NCBI RefSeq assembly: GCF_004296575.1 | Contig: NZ_SAYT01000005.1 | Coordinates: forward strand, 1-64,000 | Direction: 5' to 3' | DNA: 64,000 nucleotides | DNA from: Dyella amyloliquefaciens | GTDB lineage: Bacteria > Pseudomonadota > Gammaproteobacteria > Xanthomonadales > Rhodanobacteraceae | Shown here: positions 34,572 to 42,871 of the stretch, piece after piece | Numbering within the stretch: the stretch's first letter is position 1 | How the letters are laid out: the number at the start of each line of letters is the position of its first letter | Position numbers and translations under genes: made by a program | The notes under the pieces: model-generated | Databases searched by the model: none | Seen by the model: the letters and a program-made list of their open reading frames with translations, nothing else | Told to the model about the DNA's origin: nothing

Positions 34572-36662
34572 CTATCGGCCCAGCGCCTGCACCAACCGCA
34601 CACGGCGGTTGTCAGGCACCTCGTTGTAGGCCAGTACGTGCAGGTTCTGTGCCACGTGGCGAGTGAAGCGCGCGAGCCACGGACGAAGCTGCGGCGCGAC
34701 CAGCAACACGGCCGGTTCGCCGCTCATTTCCTGCTTGCGCGCAGCCTCGGCGACGCCCTGCTGCAGGCGGTCCGCGAGGCCCGGCTCCACCGCCGCGCCC
34801 GCCACACCGCCGTTTGCGAGCGATCCCAGCAGGATCTGCTCCAGCTCCGGCGCCAGCGTGATGACCGGGATCTCGGTACCCAGGCCGGTGATCTCCTGCA
34901 CGATCTGGCGACCCAGCGCCACGCGTACAGCGGCGGTAAGCGCGCCGGGATCCTGACTCTGGCCCGCGTGCTCCGCCAAGGATTCGACGATGGAGCGCAT
35001 GTTGCGGATCGGCACCCGCTCGGCGAGCAGGTTCTGCATCACCTTCACCACCACGCCCAGCGACAGGCGCTTGGGCACCAAGTCTTCCACCAGCTTCGGC
35101 GTGGTCTGCGCCAGGCGGTCCAGCAACTGCTGCACGTCCTGGTGGCCCAGCAATTCGTGCGCGTGGCTCTGCAGGATGTGCGAGAGATGCGTGGCGACGA
35201 CCGTCGCCGGATCGACCACGGTGTAGCCCAGGCTCTGCGCGGTTTCGCGCTGCCCGGGTTCGATCCACATCGCCTCCAGGCCGAACGCCGGATCGCGCGT
35301 GGGAATGCCCTGCAGCCCGTCCTGCACGCGGCCCGGGTTGATCGCCAGCAGGCGGTCGTTGTGCACTTCGGCCTCGCCCATCGGCACGCCCATCAGGGTG
35401 ATGCGATAGGTGTTGGGGCCGAGATCGAGGTTGTCGCGGATATGCACCGGCGGCACCAGGAAGCCCAGCTCCTGCGAGAGCTTGCGCCGCACCGACTTGA
35501 TGCGTCCCATCAGCTCGCCGCCCTGGTGCTGGTCCACCAGCGGAATCAGGCGATAACCCACTTCCAGGCCCAGTGGATCGACGCTGGCCACGTCTTCCCA
35601 ACCCAGCTCGATGCGTTCGACGGGCGCGGCCGGCGGCGGGGTTTCGGCAGCCAGTTTGGCCACGCGCTCTTTCGCCTCGCGATCACGCTTGACCATCAGA
35701 TACGCCGCGCCGCCGCAGGCGCCGCCCAGCAGCAGGAACGCAATATTCGGCATGCCGGGAATCAGGCCCATCACGCCCAGCACGACGCCGGCCACAGCCA
35801 GCGCACGCGGCTGGCCGAACACCTGGCCGATCACCTGCTTGCCCATGTCCTGCGCCTTGGACACGCGGGTGACGATCACCGCCGTGGCGATGGACAGCAT
35901 CAGCGACGGCACCTGCGCCACCAGGCCGTCACCGATGGTGAGCAGCGTGTAGGTCTTGGCAGCCTCGCTGGCCGAGAGGCCGTGCTGCAGGACGCCGACG
36001 AAGAAGCCGCCGACGATGTTGATGATGAGGATCAGGATGCCGGCGGTGGCGTCGCCGCGCACGAACTTCGACGCACCGTCCATCGAGCCGTAGAAGTCCG
36101 CTTCCTCGCGCACTTCCTGGCGACGGTCGCGCGCCTGCTCCTGATTGAGCAGGCCGGCGTTGAGGTCGGCGTCGATGGCCATCTGCTTGCCGGGCATCGC
36201 GTCGAGGGTGAAGCGCGCGGTCACTTCGGACACGCGCGTCGCACCCTTGGTCACCACCACGAAGTTGATGATGGTGAGGATGGCGAACACCACCAGGCCG
36301 ACCGCGAAGTTACCGCCGATGACGAACTCGCCGAAGGCTTCGATCACCTTGCCTGCGGCGCCGGGGCCGTCGTGGCCGTGCAGCAGCACCACGCGGGTGG
36401 AAGCGATATTGAGCGCGAGGCGCAGCAAGGTCGCCATCAGCACCACGGTGGGGAACGCAGCGAACTCCAGCGGCCGCATCACGTAGATCACCGCCAGCAG
36501 GATCACCAGCGACAACGCGATGTTGAAGCTGAAGAGCATGTCGAGGATGAAGGGCGGCAGCGGCAACATCATCATCGCCAGCATGGCGAGCATGATGACC
36601 GGCGCGCCCACGCCGCGGCGTCCTAAAGATTTGAGGCTATCGATGGCGGTAGCGGTGGCCAT
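34572..36662 (-). CDS. flhA: Flagellar type III export gate protein FlhA
   Basis: The 696-residue product has about eight N-terminal membrane helices (to about residue 320), the FHIPEP-family segment (VNFVVVTKGATRVSEVTARFTLDAMPGKQMAIDADL) and a cytoplasmic export-platform domain that docks chaperone-substrate complexes such as FliS-FliC and FliT-FliD. It ends in RVRLVQALGR. The ATG at 36662 follows flhB by 12 bases. It belongs to the fliL-to-flhA class II operon. Confidence 0.96.
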   Translation of the reverse strand: MATATAIDSLKSLGRRGVGAPVIMLAMLAMMMLPLPPFILDMLFSFNIALSLVILLAVIYVMRPLEFAAFPTVVLMATLLRLALNIASTRVVLLHGHDGPGAAGKVIEAFGEFVIGGNFAVGLVVFAILTIINFVVVTKGATRVSEVTARFTLDAMPGKQMAIDADLNAGLLNQEQARDRRQEVREEADFYGSMDGASKFVRGDATAGILILIINIVGGFFVGVLQHGLSASEAAKTYTLLTIGDGLVAQVPSLMLSIATAVIVTRVSKAQDMGKQVIGQVFGQPRALAVAGVVLGVMGLIPGMPNIAFLLLGGACGGAAYLMVKRDREAKERVAKLAAETPPPAAPVERIELGWEDVASVDPLGLEVGYRLIPLVDQHQGGELMGRIKSVRRKLSQELGFLVPPVHIRDNLDLGPNTYRITLMGVPMGEAEVHNDRLLAINPGRVQDGLQGIPTRDPAFGLEAMWIEPGQRETAQSLGYTVVDPATVVATHLSHILQSHAHELLGHQDVQQLLDRLAQTTPKLVEDLVPKRLSLGVVVKVMQNLLAERVPIRNMRSIVESLAEHAGQSQDPGALTAAVRVALGRQIVQEITGLGTEIPVITLAPELEQILLGSLANGGVAGAAVEPGLADRLQQGVAEAARKQEMSGEPAVLLVAPQLRPWLARFTRHVAQNLHVLAYNEVPDNRRVRLVQALGR

Positions 36663-36674
36663 TCACTGTTTCCG

Positions 36675-37811
36675 TCAGAACTTGTAGGGACCCATCAGGT
36701 CCGGATCGATATCGGGCTTGGGCGCCTTCGGCGGCTCATCACCACGCGAAACGGCCTGCTTGAGCTGGAACACATACGCGAGCACCTGCGCCACGGCGAC
36801 ATACAGTGACGAGGGAATCTCGCGGTCGATCTGGGTGGTGGCATACAAGGCGCGTGCCAGCGGCGGCGCCTCCACCGTGGGGATGCGATGACTGTTGGCG
36901 ACGAGGCGGATCTGCATCGCCATTTCGTCCAGACCTTTCGCGATCACGCGCGGCGCACCCATGCGGCCTTCGTCGTAACGCAGCGCGACGGCGAAGTGCG
37001 TGGGGTTGGTGATCACCACGTCGGCCTTGGGCAGCTCCTGCATCATGCGCTTGCGCGCCATCTGGAACTGCATCTGGCGGATGCGGCCCTTGAGCTCGGG
37101 GTTGCCGTCGCTTTCCTTCGATTCGTCCTTCAGCTCCTGGCGCGTCATGCGCAGGCGCTTGGCGTGATCGAACTTCTGGTACAGCGCATCGGCGCCACCG
37201 ATCAGCGCCAGCACGGTGCCGAACAGCAACGCGCCGTGGCCGAGCAGGCCCATCGCCTTGAGCATGCCGGCACCCACGTCGCCCTGACCGGTGGTCATCA
37301 GGTCGCTTTGCGAGTTCTTCAACACCAGCACCAGCACGGCGCCGATCAGCACCAGCTTCAACAGCGACTTGCCCAGCTCGACCAGGCCGCGCATGGCGAA
37401 GATGCGACCCAGCCCCTCCAGCGGGTTGAGCCGTTCGAACTTGGGCTGCAGCGCTTCGGCGCTGAAATTCAGGCCACCCAGCAACACCGGCGCCGCCAGC
37501 GCGGCCAGCACCGTGGCGAGCGCCACCGGCGCAAACAGCGACAGTGCTTCATGCAAGGCCAGGTTCAGCACACGTCCCGGCAGCGCATCGCTGAACAGGG
37601 CATCACGGCCGTAGCTGAGGCCCAGGCCATAAATGCGACGCACATGTTCCAGCGAACGTTCGCCGCCACTGATCAGCGCGGACACGCCTGCCAGCACCAC
37701 CACGGCGCCGGAAAGATCGCGCGATCGGGGAACATCGCCCTTTTCCCGCGATTCGCGCAGGCGTTTTTCTGAAGGTTGTTCGGTGCGGTCTTCTGCGTCG
37801 TGCTCGGCCAT
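36675..37811 (-). CDS. flhB: Flagellar type III export switch protein FlhB
   Basis: The 378-residue product has four membrane helices and a cytoplasmic domain with the autocleavage motif NPTH at 269-272, giving the switch from rod/hook to filament export in concert with FliK. The N-terminus (DRTEQPSEKRLRESREKGDVPRSRDL) is canonical. The ATG at 37811 is 12 bases downstream of the fliR stop codon. Confidence 0.96.
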   Translation of the reverse strand: MAEHDAEDRTEQPSEKRLRESREKGDVPRSRDLSGAVVVLAGVSALISGGERSLEHVRRIYGLGLSYGRDALFSDALPGRVLNLALHEALSLFAPVALATVLAALAAPVLLGGLNFSAEALQPKFERLNPLEGLGRIFAMRGLVELGKSLLKLVLIGAVLVLVLKNSQSDLMTTGQGDVGAGMLKAMGLLGHGALLFGTVLALIGGADALYQKFDHAKRLRMTRQELKDESKESDGNPELKGRIRQMQFQMARKRMMQELPKADVVITNPTHFAVALRYDEGRMGAPRVIAKGLDEMAMQIRLVANSHRIPTVEAPPLARALYATTQIDREIPSSLYVAVAQVLAYVFQLKQAVSRGDEPPKAPKPDIDPDLMGPYKF

Positions 37812-37823
37812 GGCGCGGACTCC

Positions 37824-38594
37824 TTATCCACCCACCAGCTCGTGCATCAGCGTCCATGCGCTGTTCTGCAACGATTCGAACGCACCCGGCACGCTGCGCA
37901 GCGACAGCCACAGCGCCACGAAACCCAGGGTCACCGTGATCGGGAAACCGACCGCAAAGAGATTCATCGAGGGCGCCGCGCGACTGATCGCGGCGAAACC
38001 GATATTGACCATCAGCAGCGAGGTCATCGCCGGCAGCGCCACGCGCACGGCGCCACCGAACAGGTGCACCGCAAACGCGACCACCGCATGCAGGCCATTC
38101 CCATCGATCACCGCGCGGCCCGGCGGCAGGGTGCGAAAGCTGTCGGCCAGCAGCGCGATCAGACGCAAGTGACCATCCATCGCAAGGAACAGCAGCGTCA
38201 CCATCAGCAGGTAGAACTGGCTCAGCACCGGCGAACTGCCGCCGCCGCGCGGGTCCACTGTTTCGGCGAAACCCAGGCTCATGCTCTGCCCCACCAGCTG
38301 GCCGCCCAGCGAGACCGCCTCGAAAGCGAGCTTCAGTACGAAACCCACCGACGCGCCGATCAACACCTGGCTCGCCATGGTGGCGACGCCGTCGGCCGAC
38401 ATCAGGTCGATGGCGGTCGGTGCCAGCGGCGCCAGCACGAACGCCAGGATCAGCATCACGCCAAGGCGGATGCGCTGCGGCACCACCTTGTCGCCAAACA
38501 CCGGAGCCAGCAGGCACAAGCCGCCCACGCGCCCCATCGCCCACAGCAGCGAACCCAACAGGTGCTGGATCTGGGCGTAGTCAACGCTATTCAC
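37824..38594 (-). CDS. fliR: Flagellar export gate protein FliR
   Basis: The 256-residue integral membrane protein has about six helices and the FliR pattern, with APVFGDKVVPQRIRLGVMLILAF and GQLVGQSMSLGFAETVDP. It forms the export gate with FliP and FliQ. The start is GTG at 38594, overlapping the fliQ TGA in a GTGA, so translation is coupled. The open frame upstream belongs to fliQ coding DNA. Confidence 0.94.
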   Translation of the reverse strand: MNSVDYAQIQHLLGSLLWAMGRVGGLCLLAPVFGDKVVPQRIRLGVMLILAFVLAPLAPTAIDLMSADGVATMASQVLIGASVGFVLKLAFEAVSLGGQLVGQSMSLGFAETVDPRGGGSSPVLSQFYLLMVTLLFLAMDGHLRLIALLADSFRTLPPGRAVIDGNGLHAVVAFAVHLFGGAVRVALPAMTSLLMVNIGFAAISRAAPSMNLFAVGFPITVTLGFVALWLSLRSVPGAFESLQNSAWTLMHELVGG

Positions 38595-38860
38595 TTCACG
38601 GCCCCGGGCAGGCTCTCGATCAGCTGCCGCGTGAACTGCACCAGCGTGCGCAGCATCCACGGGCCAGCGATCAGCGCGACGGCAGCCATCGCGAGGATCT
38701 TGGGGATGAAGCTCAAGGTCATTTCGTTGATCTGCGTGGCGGCCTGAATCACGCCAACGACCAGACCCACCAGCAGCGCGGTGAGCAGCAGCGGCGCGGC
38801 GACCATCATCGCCACGTAAAGCGCGTGCTGGCCGAATTCGATGACGGATTCAGGCGTCAT
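38591..38860 (-). CDS. fliQ: Flagellar export gate protein FliQ
   Basis: The 89-residue product has the two-helix FliQ form, with MTPESVIEFGQHALYVAMMVAAPLL at the start and QINEMTLSFIPKI in the middle. The ATG at 38860 has GGAG eight bases upstream. Unusually for this operon, 180 bases separate it from fliP, and that space is filled by an inverted pair of repeats. Confidence 0.94.
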   Translation of the reverse strand: MTPESVIEFGQHALYVAMMVAAPLLLTALLVGLVVGVIQAATQINEMTLSFIPKILAMAAVALIAGPWMLRTLVQFTRQLIESLPGAVK

Positions 38861-38879
38861 GACGCACTCCGCTTTCACT

Positions 38880-39020
38880 CCCTCTCCCCTCCGGGGAGAG
38901 GGTTGGGATGAGGGGTCGGGGCTTGCGAGGGAGCTTGTTGTCTTCGGCTTGTTCGCGAAGATGAAAGGCCTTCGCGAGCACCCGCCCCTCACCCCGGCCC
39001 TCTCCCCGACGGGGAGAGGG
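38880..39020. repeat. Inverted repeat pair (CCCTCTCCCC hairpins) inserted between fliP and fliQ
   Basis: Each end is a hairpin, CCCTCTCCCC/GGGGAGAGGG, at 38880-38902 and 38998-39020. Inside, GGGATGAGGGGTCGGGG faces CCGCCCCTCACCCCGG, so the two units are an inverted pair. A TTCGCGAAG dyad is at the centre. A third, single copy of the same unit is at 42645-42692. BIME-type element; effect on fliQ expression unknown. Confidence 0.7.
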
Positions 39021-39040
39021 AGAAAAGCATGCTGTGGCGC

Positions 39041-39835
39041 TCACGAGTAAAAACTCCCCGCCAGCGTCCCCAGCAGCAGCGTCCACCCATCCACCAGCAC
39101 GAACAGCATGATCTTGAACGGCAGCGAGATGATCGTGGGCGACACCATCATCATGCCCATCGACATCAGCACGCTGGCCACCACCAGGTCGATGATCAGG
39201 AACGGGATGAACAGCAGGAAGCCCATCTGGAACGCGGTCTTCAGCTCGCTGGTGACGAACGCGGGCATCGCCACGCGGAACGGCACGTCGTCCTTGCTCG
39301 CATAGGGCTGCTCGTTGGCCAGATGCGTAAAGAGCTGCAGGTCGGCCTCGCGCGTCTGGTCCAGCATGAACCGCTTGAACGGCGCGGCGGCTGCGGGCAC
39401 GGCCAGCTCGGCGCTCATCTGGCCGTCCATATAGGGCTTCACCCCATCGTTGTACGCATGCGTCAGCACCGGCGACATCACGAACAGCGTGAGGAACAGC
39501 GACAGGCCCAGCAGGATCTGGTTGGACGGCGTGGACTGCGTGCCCAGCGCCTGACGCAGGAAGCCGAGCACGATGATGATGCGCGTGAACGAAGTCATCA
39601 TCAGCAGCACGGCCGGCAGCAGCGTCAGCACCGTCATCAGTGCCAGCACTTGCAGCGACAGCGTCCAGTTCTGCGCGCCGCCCGGTGCGTTCTGCACGGT
39701 CAGTACGGGAATGCCGGCCGGCGAAGCGGGCATGGTCGGCATGGCCGGCATGGCGGGTACGGCCGGGGCAGCCCAGGCAGACAGCGGCACCAGCAGCAAG
39801 GCCAGCAGGAGAATCCAGCGGCGATATTTCTTCAT
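39041..39835 (-). CDS. fliP: Flagellar export gate protein FliP
   Basis: The 264-residue product has a cleavable signal peptide (to about Ala23), then a short Pro/Ala/Met-rich repeat (PAMPAMPTMPASP) not usual in the family, and the FliP core with TSFTRIIIVLGFLRQALGTQSTPSNQILLGL and a C-terminal helix pair. The ATG overlaps the fliO TGA (ATGA). FliP nucleates the export gate. Confidence 0.95.
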   Translation of the reverse strand: MKKYRRWILLLALLLVPLSAWAAPAVPAMPAMPTMPASPAGIPVLTVQNAPGGAQNWTLSLQVLALMTVLTLLPAVLLMMTSFTRIIIVLGFLRQALGTQSTPSNQILLGLSLFLTLFVMSPVLTHAYNDGVKPYMDGQMSAELAVPAAAAPFKRFMLDQTREADLQLFTHLANEQPYASKDDVPFRVAMPAFVTSELKTAFQMGFLLFIPFLIIDLVVASVLMSMGMMMVSPTIISLPFKIMLFVLVDGWTLLLGTLAGSFYS

Positions 39836-40206
39836 GGCGTGCGCTTCCAGCGGGCAAGCACATCGCCAAAGCCCGGCATCGGCGGTGCCGGCGTGTCTTC
39901 AGGCGCGGCGCCGTCGTATACGTGCAGCGTGCGCATGCCACCCTGGCCCACGCCCACCAGCAGGCGCTTGCCGTCGGCGTCGATCAGCAGCAGTCGGTCG
40001 CGCGCGCCTACCGCCATGGTTTCCACGCAACGCAGGCGGCGGCCGCCCGGCGACGTGCGCGCCTGCAGGCGGCGGCTGAACCAGCCGGCGACGAAGATCA
40101 GCGCGACGATGCCGGCGAGACTCACCAGCACGCGAATCAGTTCGCCACCGACATTGATGTCCTGCGCGGCGACCGGCAGGGCCAAGGCAATCATCATCGA
40201 GCTCAC
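39832..40206 (-). CDS. fliO: Flagellar protein FliO
   Basis: The 124-residue product has one or two N-terminal hydrophobic segments (ALALPVAA and a helix at about residues 27-45), a basic junction FSRRLQ, and a small cytoplasmic domain with VGARDRLLLIDADGKRLLVGV, the FliO hallmark. It stabilises the FliP ring during gate assembly. The start is GTG at 40206, overlapping the fliN stop codon; ATG at 40200 is an alternative. Confidence 0.9.
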   Translation of the reverse strand: MSSMMIALALPVAAQDINVGGELIRVLVSLAGIVALIFVAGWFSRRLQARTSPGGRRLRCVETMAVGARDRLLLIDADGKRLLVGVGQGGMRTLHVYDGAAPEDTPAPPMPGFGDVLARWKRTP

Positions 40207-40538
40207 CGCAGCTTGCGCACGCGTTCGGCGGGGCTGATCACGTCGGTGAGACGGATACCGAAGCGCTCGTTGATCACCACGACTTCGCCGTGTGCCACGA
40301 GCGTACCGTTGACGAACACGTCCAGCGGCTCGCCGGCGGAACGGTCCAGTTCCACCACCGAGCCCTGGTTGAGCTGCAGCAGGTTGCGGATGCTGATGCG
40401 CGTGCGGCCGACTTCCATCGCCAGCGTCACGGGCACGTCCAGGATCATGTCCAGGTTGACGTCGGCGCCTTCGGCCGCGGGGGCGGCCAGCGGATCGAAC
40501 TCGACGCGTTGCGTCGCTGCGTCATTGGGCGTGGTCAT
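40203..40538 (-). CDS. fliN: Flagellar motor switch protein FliN
   Basis: The 111-residue SpoA-domain protein has ILDVPVTLAMEVGRTRISIRNLLQL and GEPLDVFVNGTLVAHGEVVVINERFGIRLTDVI, typical of FliN. It forms the base of the C-ring with FliM. The ATG overlaps the fliM stop codon (ATGA), and its own TGA overlaps fliO. Confidence 0.95.
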   Translation of the reverse strand: MTTPNDAATQRVEFDPLAAPAAEGADVNLDMILDVPVTLAMEVGRTRISIRNLLQLNQGSVVELDRSAGEPLDVFVNGTLVAHGEVVVINERFGIRLTDVISPAERVRKLR

Positions 40539-41551
40539 GCGAGGGTCTTCTCCGAGGCAAGGTCAGCCGACAGGCGCATTTCGCGGCGGCCTGTCTGGGC
40601 ATGGAATCGAATGGCGTTGTTGCCGCTGGACTGGCCGTAGCGGCCGCGGAACACGGGTACGTCTTCGGCGAAGACGGTGCACAGGTCGGGCAGTTGGACG
40701 GGAATGACGTCGCCCGGGCGCATCTGCAGGAACTCGCCGATGCTCAGGCGCGTTTCCAGCAGCAATGCACTGAGTTCCACCTCGGCGTCCAGCACTTCGT
40801 CGTGCAGCGTCTCGGCCCAGCGATCGTCGCGGTCGACACGGTCGCTCTGCACACCGGCATCGAGCAGGGTGCGGATCGGCTCGACCATCGCGTACGGCAG
40901 GGTGAGGTGCACTTCGCCGCCACCGCCGTCCAGCTCGACGTGGAACTTGGAGACCACCACCGTCTCGGTGGGGCTCACGATGTTGGCAAACTGCGGATTG
41001 ATCTCCGAGTTGAGGTACTCGAAGTTGAGCGGCAGTACCGGCGCCCACGCCTCGGTCATCGCCGTGAACAGCTCGGTGAGCATGATCTGGATGACGCGGT
41101 TCTCGGTGGCGGTGAAATCGCGACCTTCGATGCGTGCATGGAAGCGCCCGTCGCCACCGAAGAAATTGTCGATCACGGTGAACACCAGACGCGGCTCCAT
41201 CACCACCAGCGCGGTGCCGCGCAGGGGCTTGATGCGCACCAGGTTGAGGTTGCTGGGCACCGCCAGGGCGTGCACGTACTCGGCGAACTTGATCATCTTC
41301 ACGCCGAGCACCGACACCTCGCAGGTCTTGCGCAGCACACCAAAGATGGCGGTGCGGAAGAAACGCGCGAAACGGTCATTGACCATTTCCAGCGTCGGCA
41401 GGCGGCCGCGCACGATGCGGTCCTGCTGGGTGAAGTCATAGGAGATCACCGCATCGGGCGGCAACGGCTCGTCGTTGCCCGTCTCGACGGCGCCGCTTCC
41501 TACGCCGTCGAGCAGGGCGTCGATTTCTTCCTGTGAAAGCAGATCGCTCAT
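40535..41551 (-). CDS. fliM: Flagellar motor switch protein FliM
   Basis: The 338-residue product has the N-terminal CheY-P binding peptide LLSQEEIDALLDGV, a middle domain with GSGAVETGN linker and TCEVSVLGVK, and a C-terminal SpoA domain. Phospho-CheY binding here reverses rotation. The ATG at 41551 has GGAG ahead; it follows fliL by 13 bases. Confidence 0.96.
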   Translation of the reverse strand: MSDLLSQEEIDALLDGVGSGAVETGNDEPLPPDAVISYDFTQQDRIVRGRLPTLEMVNDRFARFFRTAIFGVLRKTCEVSVLGVKMIKFAEYVHALAVPSNLNLVRIKPLRGTALVVMEPRLVFTVIDNFFGGDGRFHARIEGRDFTATENRVIQIMLTELFTAMTEAWAPVLPLNFEYLNSEINPQFANIVSPTETVVVSKFHVELDGGGGEVHLTLPYAMVEPIRTLLDAGVQSDRVDRDDRWAETLHDEVLDAEVELSALLLETRLSIGEFLQMRPGDVIPVQLPDLCTVFAEDVPVFRGRYGQSSGNNAIRFHAQTGRREMRLSADLASEKTLA

Positions 41552-41564
41552 CGGGATGGCTCCG

Positions 41565-42062
41565 TTACTGCATCACGAAGCTGGTGAAGTACAGCGCCTC
41601 GACGCCGGGACGGCCCAGGCGCTGCTCGACGATCTTGCGCACGGCGGCAAGCGCTTCGGCTTGCAGCTTCTGCTTGCCGGCGGCGTCGCTGAGGATGGTG
41701 TAGTCCTGGCTGCTGAACAGCATGACCATGGCATTGCGGATCACCGGCTCGGCTTCCTTGGCGGAAGCCAGCGCAGCGGCGTCATGCGACATCAGGCTCA
41801 CGCCGACCTGCAGGAAGCGCATGGACTGGTCGTCCTTGAAATTCACCACGAACGGCGGATCCATCGGCAGGTACTGCTCCTGCTTGGAGAGCACCACCTT
41901 CGGTTCCTCCGACGCATTGCCGTGGGAGGACTTGCCAAGCAGCAGGTAGGCGCACGCGCCACCCAGCGCCAGCAGCGCCATACCCATCATGATCACCACC
42001 TTCGAGCTGCCCTTCTTCTGCGGGGAGTTCGCGGTTTCCGCTGTCTGCTCGTTCTGAGCCAT
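41565..42062 (-). CDS. fliL: Flagellar basal-body protein FliL
   Basis: The 165-residue product has one membrane helix (about residues 22-42) and a periplasmic stomatin-like FliL domain with YLPMDPPFVVNFKDDQSMRFLQVGVSLM. It supports stator function. The ATG at 42062 fits the family; the open frame reaches 42137. It is the first gene of a long operon, with a sigma54 promoter 64-79 bases upstream. Confidence 0.92.
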   Translation of the reverse strand: MAQNEQTAETANSPQKKGSSKVVIMMGMALLALGGACAYLLLGKSSHGNASEEPKVVLSKQEQYLPMDPPFVVNFKDDQSMRFLQVGVSLMSHDAAALASAKEAEPVIRNAMVMLFSSQDYTILSDAAGKQKLQAEALAAVRKIVEQRLGRPGVEALYFTSFVMQ

Positions 42063-42125
42063 TGCCAATACCTGTCCGTTTCGAATGCCTTGGCGACTCG
42101 CTGCGAGCGCCACATGACTGTCGAT

Positions 42126-42141
42126 AGCAAACGCCATGCCA
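42126..42141 (-). promoter_or_regulatory. Sigma54 promoter of fliL operon
   Basis: TGGCATGGCGTTTGCT matches the consensus TGGCACGNNNNTTGCW at every position except one, with GG and GC correctly spaced. Expected transcription start is near 42116, giving a leader of about 54 bases before the fliL ATG. FleQ, encoded at 49934-51385, is the likely activator. Confidence 0.8.
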
Positions 42142-42435
42142 TCGCCGTAAAACGTTGTGGGTATTGGGTTTGCGCGGCATCACCCGGACGGCGTGGCGCT
42201 TTCTTGACGCGCGACGGGGTTCGCTCGCGTCGCGATGATGGCGGCTGTCGGAAGGTCGTCGCCTAATGCCTACCCAGTCACTTCTGTGGGAGCGCACCCT
42301 GTGCGCGACAGCCTTTCGCGCCGGCCTTCACGGTTGTCACCCATTGGAGAGCGAGTTTGGCCTTCGGTTGCTGCGCTCCCGCGAAGGTGCCGCTTACGCA
42401 GCGGGCGTTTCGATCTCCTGCCGGAGCTCGAGTCA

Positions 42436-42463
42436 CTTTTCTTTTGCTGGCCCAAAAGAAAAG
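42436..42463. repeat. Perfect A/T-rich hairpin
   Basis: CTTTTCTTTTG and CAAAAGAAAAG are exact complements with a six-base loop CTGGCC, followed by TAACCCAAAGAAAA. It stands out from its GC-rich surroundings. It could act as a bidirectional transcript terminator, but similar sequences are also dispersed repeats in Xanthomonadaceae (from memory). Confidence 0.6.
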
Positions 42464-42712
42464 TAACCCAAAGAAAATGGCCTGAAGAACTAGGGCTCTT
42501 AGTGGTACGTGGGATAGAAGCGTTGGGTGACTGGAGCAAGCCGAATCAGGTGCGTGCTACCTCAACGGGTGCTGCTACACCGCAACCCGCCGGTGCGCTG
42601 AGGGCTTAAGGCCACTTCGTTCTTCGCCCCGGTCCATCACTTCTCCCTCTCCCCTCCGGGGAGAGGGCTGGGGTGAGGGGCGGGTGCTCGCGGTAACACC
42701 ACCTACGGCCTC

Positions 42713-42847
42713 TTGTAGGAGCGCACCCTGTGCGCGACCGTGGCGCGACGCCGTCGCCTCGGTGGCAGTTCTACCAGATCTGCTCGCGACAACCATCCAC
42801 TTGAACATTCCTCACCTCCGCGGTCGCGCACTGGGTGCGCTCCTACA
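42713..42847. repeat. Inverted REP pair downstream of fliK
   Basis: TTGTAGGAGCGCACCCTGTG (from 42713) and its inverted counterpart ending at 42847 (CACTGGGTGCGCTCCTACA) face each other over about 80 bases. The same pair type recurs at 49825-49909, and a single copy is at 42284-42311. Confidence 0.75.
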
Positions 42848-42871
42848 GGGGCAGGACGACCCGGCGATCTA

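Larger units (their letters stand above)
42142..42871. other. Repeat-filled intergenic region between fliL and fliK
   Basis: This 730-base stretch has no convincing gene. It holds a REP copy at 42284-42311 (GTGGGAGCGCACCCTGTGCG), a perfect 11-base hairpin at 42436-42463, a CCCTCTCCCC hairpin unit at 42645-42692, and an inverted REP pair at 42713-42739 and 42822-42847 (AGGAGCGCACCC and its complement GGGTGCGCTCCT). The fliK stop codon is 25 bases beyond the last one. Confidence 0.65.

Noticed and set aside
32859-36626. A 1255-codon open frame on the plus strand
   Set aside because: It lies antisense to flhG, flhF and flhA, is rich in His, Arg and Gln in the way typical of shadows of GC-rich genes, and has no domain.
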